DNA from: Epulopiscium sp. Nele67-Bin004
GTDB taxonomy: Bacteria > Bacillota_A > Clostridia > Lachnospirales > Cellulosilyticaceae
Assembly: GCA_002007315.1 (NCBI GenBank)
Contig: LNZQ01000113.1
Coordinates: 1 to 7,634 of the forward strand
Reading direction: 5' to 3'
Length of the DNA: 7,634 bases
Part shown: one piece after another, positions 6,278 through 7,634 of the stretch
How positions within the stretch are numbered: the first letter of the stretch is position 1
Layout of the letters: the number at the start of each line of letters is the position of its first letter
Notes under the pieces: model-generated
Seen by the model: the letters and a program-made list of their open reading frames with translations, nothing else
Told to the model about the DNA's origin: nothing
Database searches by the model: none
Translations under genes and position numbers: made by a program

Positions 6278-6949
6278 ATGCAAGAAATAGAAAAAAATCT
6301 ATGGGATATGGCGGATAAACTCCGCAGCAATGTCAGCCCCAGCGAGTACAAGCACATAGTTTTGGGATTGTTATTTTTGAAGTATGTGTCGGATAGATTT
6401 GATGACTTGTACAATGCATTAGAAGATTTCGAGAAGGAAGACAGAGACGCATACACAGCCGAAAATATATTCTACATACCTGAGGAGGCGCGCTGGGTAA
6501 ATATTCAGAATAACGCCAAAAGCCCCGATATAGGTGTCACGATAGACAATGCAATGAGAGCTATCGAAACAGAAAACAAAAATCTAAAAGGCACACTTGA
6601 AAAGAACTATGCCCGCCCTGATTTACCTTTGAACGCATTGGGCGGGGTTATAGATTTGGTGTCGAATACCGTGCTTTATAGTGATGATGATAAAGATATT
6701 TTGGGCAGGGTGTATGAGTATTTCTTGGGGCAGTTCGCCAGTAAAGAAGGCAAGGCAGGCGGTGAATTTTATACGCCGGCATGTGTGGTTAAAACGCTTG
6801 TTAATATGCTTGAGCCGTACAGCGGCCGCGTTTATGACCCTTGCTGCGGCAGCGGAGGTATGTTTGTGCAGAGCGGGCATTTCATAGAAGAGCACGCAGG
6901 CAATCTAAACGACATTTCGGTGTATGGACAGGAGAGCAATCCCACGACT
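6278..6949 (+). CDS. hsdM: Type I restriction-modification system DNA methyltransferase subunit HsdM, 3' truncated
   Basis: HsdM transfers a methyl group from S-adenosylmethionine to adenine N6 at a target set by HsdS, and forms M2S methylase and R2M2S restriction complexes. The ATG is fixed by GAGGG. Residues about 5-130 form the helical HsdM N-terminal domain (LWDMADKLRSNVSPSEYKH; VLGLLFLKYVSDRF; later LGGVIDLVSNTVL). The N6-methyltransferase domain follows with GRVYEYFLGQFA, GGEFYTP (161-167) and the SAM-binding motif DPCCGSGGM (187-195), then SVYGQESNPTT (214-224).

In the family NPTT is followed by (W/Y)RLAxMNLAIRG and the catalytic NPPF. Here codon 224 is followed by 17 unrelated codons from animal DNA to a TGA (7001-7003), so the NPPF motif and over half of the roughly 490-530-residue protein are missing. 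It cannot be active as drawn. hsdS and hsdR would be expected downstream in the source bacterium. Confidence 0.95.
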
Positions 6950-6950
6950 G
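6949..6950. other. Right bacterial/animal junction inside hsdM
   Basis: HsdM homology is textbook up to CCCACGACT (6941-6949), which encodes the end of NPTT. GATC begins at 6950 and everything beyond is unlike HsdM and looks animal. A GATC exactly at the join suits ligation of MboI/Sau3AI/DpnII-type ends during library making, though a single short site can be chance. Confidence 0.8.
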
Positions 6951-6953
6951 ATC

Positions 6954-7286
6954 AATATTGCAGTACAGCTGTAGGCAGCAGATTTGTTTGGGAAGTATGT
7001 TGAAAAATGCAGCACAGCAGTTCAAATCAGTGATGCTTCTCGGTGTGATCAGCCCTTTATGAAGCTTAAGGTAGAGTCAGTAACGTAGCATTGTTCATTG
7101 CGACTCAAAAACACAACATTTAAATTAGGCCCCTCCTCCCGAGTCAACGCCACCAGAAGTATGGTAGTGTGTACTTATACTGCTTGTGCCTACACAGCAA
7201 CATGCAGGAATATTACATTTGTTTTAATGGAAAAGTCGATAATTTAGCAAGCTAGCACAAGCTAACCGCTGGTGTTTGGCACCTAC
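6954..7286. other. Non-coding animal DNA, no distinct feature
   Basis: No convincing coding frame. The near-repeat GCTAGC/GCTAAC around 7251-7266 (GCAAGCTAGCACAAGCTAAC) is of a type common around fish repeats and first introns. If the exon candidate at 7287 is valid, this is the start of its intron on the minus strand. Confidence 0.45.
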
Positions 7287-7471
7287 CTGCAGGCCAACTC
7301 TGCGTCGCTCTTCATCCCCAGCCTCTCCTTCAGTGCTCGAAAGTGGCTGAAAGCCAAACTGAGATTCACTCTCGTTCTGGAACTTTTCCTCACTAGGGCT
7401 ATATTTCCTTTTCTTCGCTGCTACGTCCACATCCCTAATTTTCTCTTGTCTGAATGGCGTCCAGTCACCAT
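7287..7471 (-). pseudogene. Possible decayed first coding exon of an animal gene, ending in a splice donor
   Basis: On the minus strand, codons from GTG at 7430 to 7287 read VDVAAKKRKYSPSEEK to DEERRRVGLQ. They run exactly 48 codons to a CAG|GTAGGT donor (CAG = 7289-7287, GTAGGT = 7286-7281), in phase 0. KKRK would suit a nuclear localisation signal, followed by a Ser/Glu-rich disordered tail. The frame extends upstream without an ATG to a stop. An ATG at 7471-7469 lies in another frame and gives MVTGRHSDKRKLGMWT, then stop. Adding one base near 7433 would join the two into one exon starting at that ATG. So this is either a first exon with a one-base deletion (error or decay), perhaps of a transposon-related gene, or chance. 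No family recognised. Confidence 0.35.
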
Positions 7472-7634
7472 GTTTTATCCACGCTCAACCTCACCTGTGC
7501 ACTCTCATTGCTTTGAGGAAACACACCCACTTCCCGCCCAGAAACGTCGATGACCAAACCAGGCAGAGGGCGGAGCTCTGCAGACACAGTCACCACCACA
7601 CATGTATCGAGGCCCATAAGTGATGATTGAGCCG
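7472..7634. other. Animal DNA, possible promoter or 5' UTR of the minus-strand exon
   Basis: Contains GGGCGG at 7569-7574 and CCGCCC at 7534-7539, either of which could be a GC box for a minus-strand transcript. No coding frame or repeat unit recognised. Confidence 0.25.

Noticed and set aside
6623..6895. Frames on both strands inside hsdM
   Set aside because: Shadows of HsdM, whose own frame carries the motifs.
2000..6949. Recent functional horizontal transfer of a bacterial defence system into a fish
   Set aside because: The genes keep bacterial promoters and Shine-Dalgarno sites, have no introns or animal signals, and end abruptly in mid-gene; a chimera is simpler.
6950..7003. 17-codon C-terminal tail of the hsdM frame as part of a novel HsdM variant
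   Set aside because: It lacks the universal RLAxMN and NPPF motifs and is read from animal DNA after the join.
7272..7553. 93-codon plus-strand frame in the right flank
   Set aside because: No recognisable motif; opposite to the better-supported exon-like minus-strand frame with a splice donor.

Overview
The window is a mosaic. Animal, most likely teleost fish, DNA forms both flanks (about 1-2000 and 6950-7634), and low-GC Bacillota/Clostridia-like bacterial DNA forms the middle (about 2003-6949). The flanks have a CA microsatellite, a decayed LINE reverse-transcriptase copy typical of fish genomes, gene-poor non-coding DNA and exon-like pieces with splice signals. The middle has an intrinsic terminator, sigma-70 type promoters, Shine-Dalgarno sites, a class A beta-lactamase-like gene and a type I restriction-modification gene, hsdM. 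HsdM stops being HsdM in mid-domain at 6949/6950 and the sequence continues as animal DNA. The simplest reading is a chimeric contig or clone (contaminating gut or water bacterium joined to host DNA). A genuine transfer is far less likely but can be tested.

Layout. 1-2000: animal DNA with a possible minus-strand 3' terminal exon (4-132), a (CA)n tract (285-303), a minus-strand L2/CR1-like LINE remnant with an internal deletion (482-955), and non-coding DNA, part of which looks like regulatory sequence. About 2003-2142: left boundary zone, an intrinsic terminator (2041-2070) and a perfect 10-bp inverted repeat (2091-2142). 2133-4112: a 659-codon open frame of unknown function, without a convincing start. 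4113-5546: a chain of coding-like pieces that change frame and carry stops, probably one or two broken genes. 5527-5979: the C-terminal two-thirds of a class A beta-lactamase-like serine hydrolase, cut off just before its SDN motif. 5980-6277: intergenic, with a weak terminator, two tandem promoters and a short palindrome. 6278-6949: the first 224 codons of hsdM. 6950-7634: animal DNA with a decayed first-exon candidate on the minus strand that ends in a consensus splice donor.

How the genes relate. Base composition changes visibly near 5527: the stretch from about 2040 to 5526 is very AT-rich, while bla-like and hsdM are nearer moderate GC. This suggests an AT-rich island that recombined with, or was joined to, the bla-hsdM segment. 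hsdM has its own promoters and would normally lead an hsdM-hsdS-hsdR operon, but hsdS and hsdR are absent because the bacterial sequence ends. The large unknown protein near a type I system could be accessory or defence cargo, but the sequence alone does not show this. No complete, demonstrably functional new system is visible.
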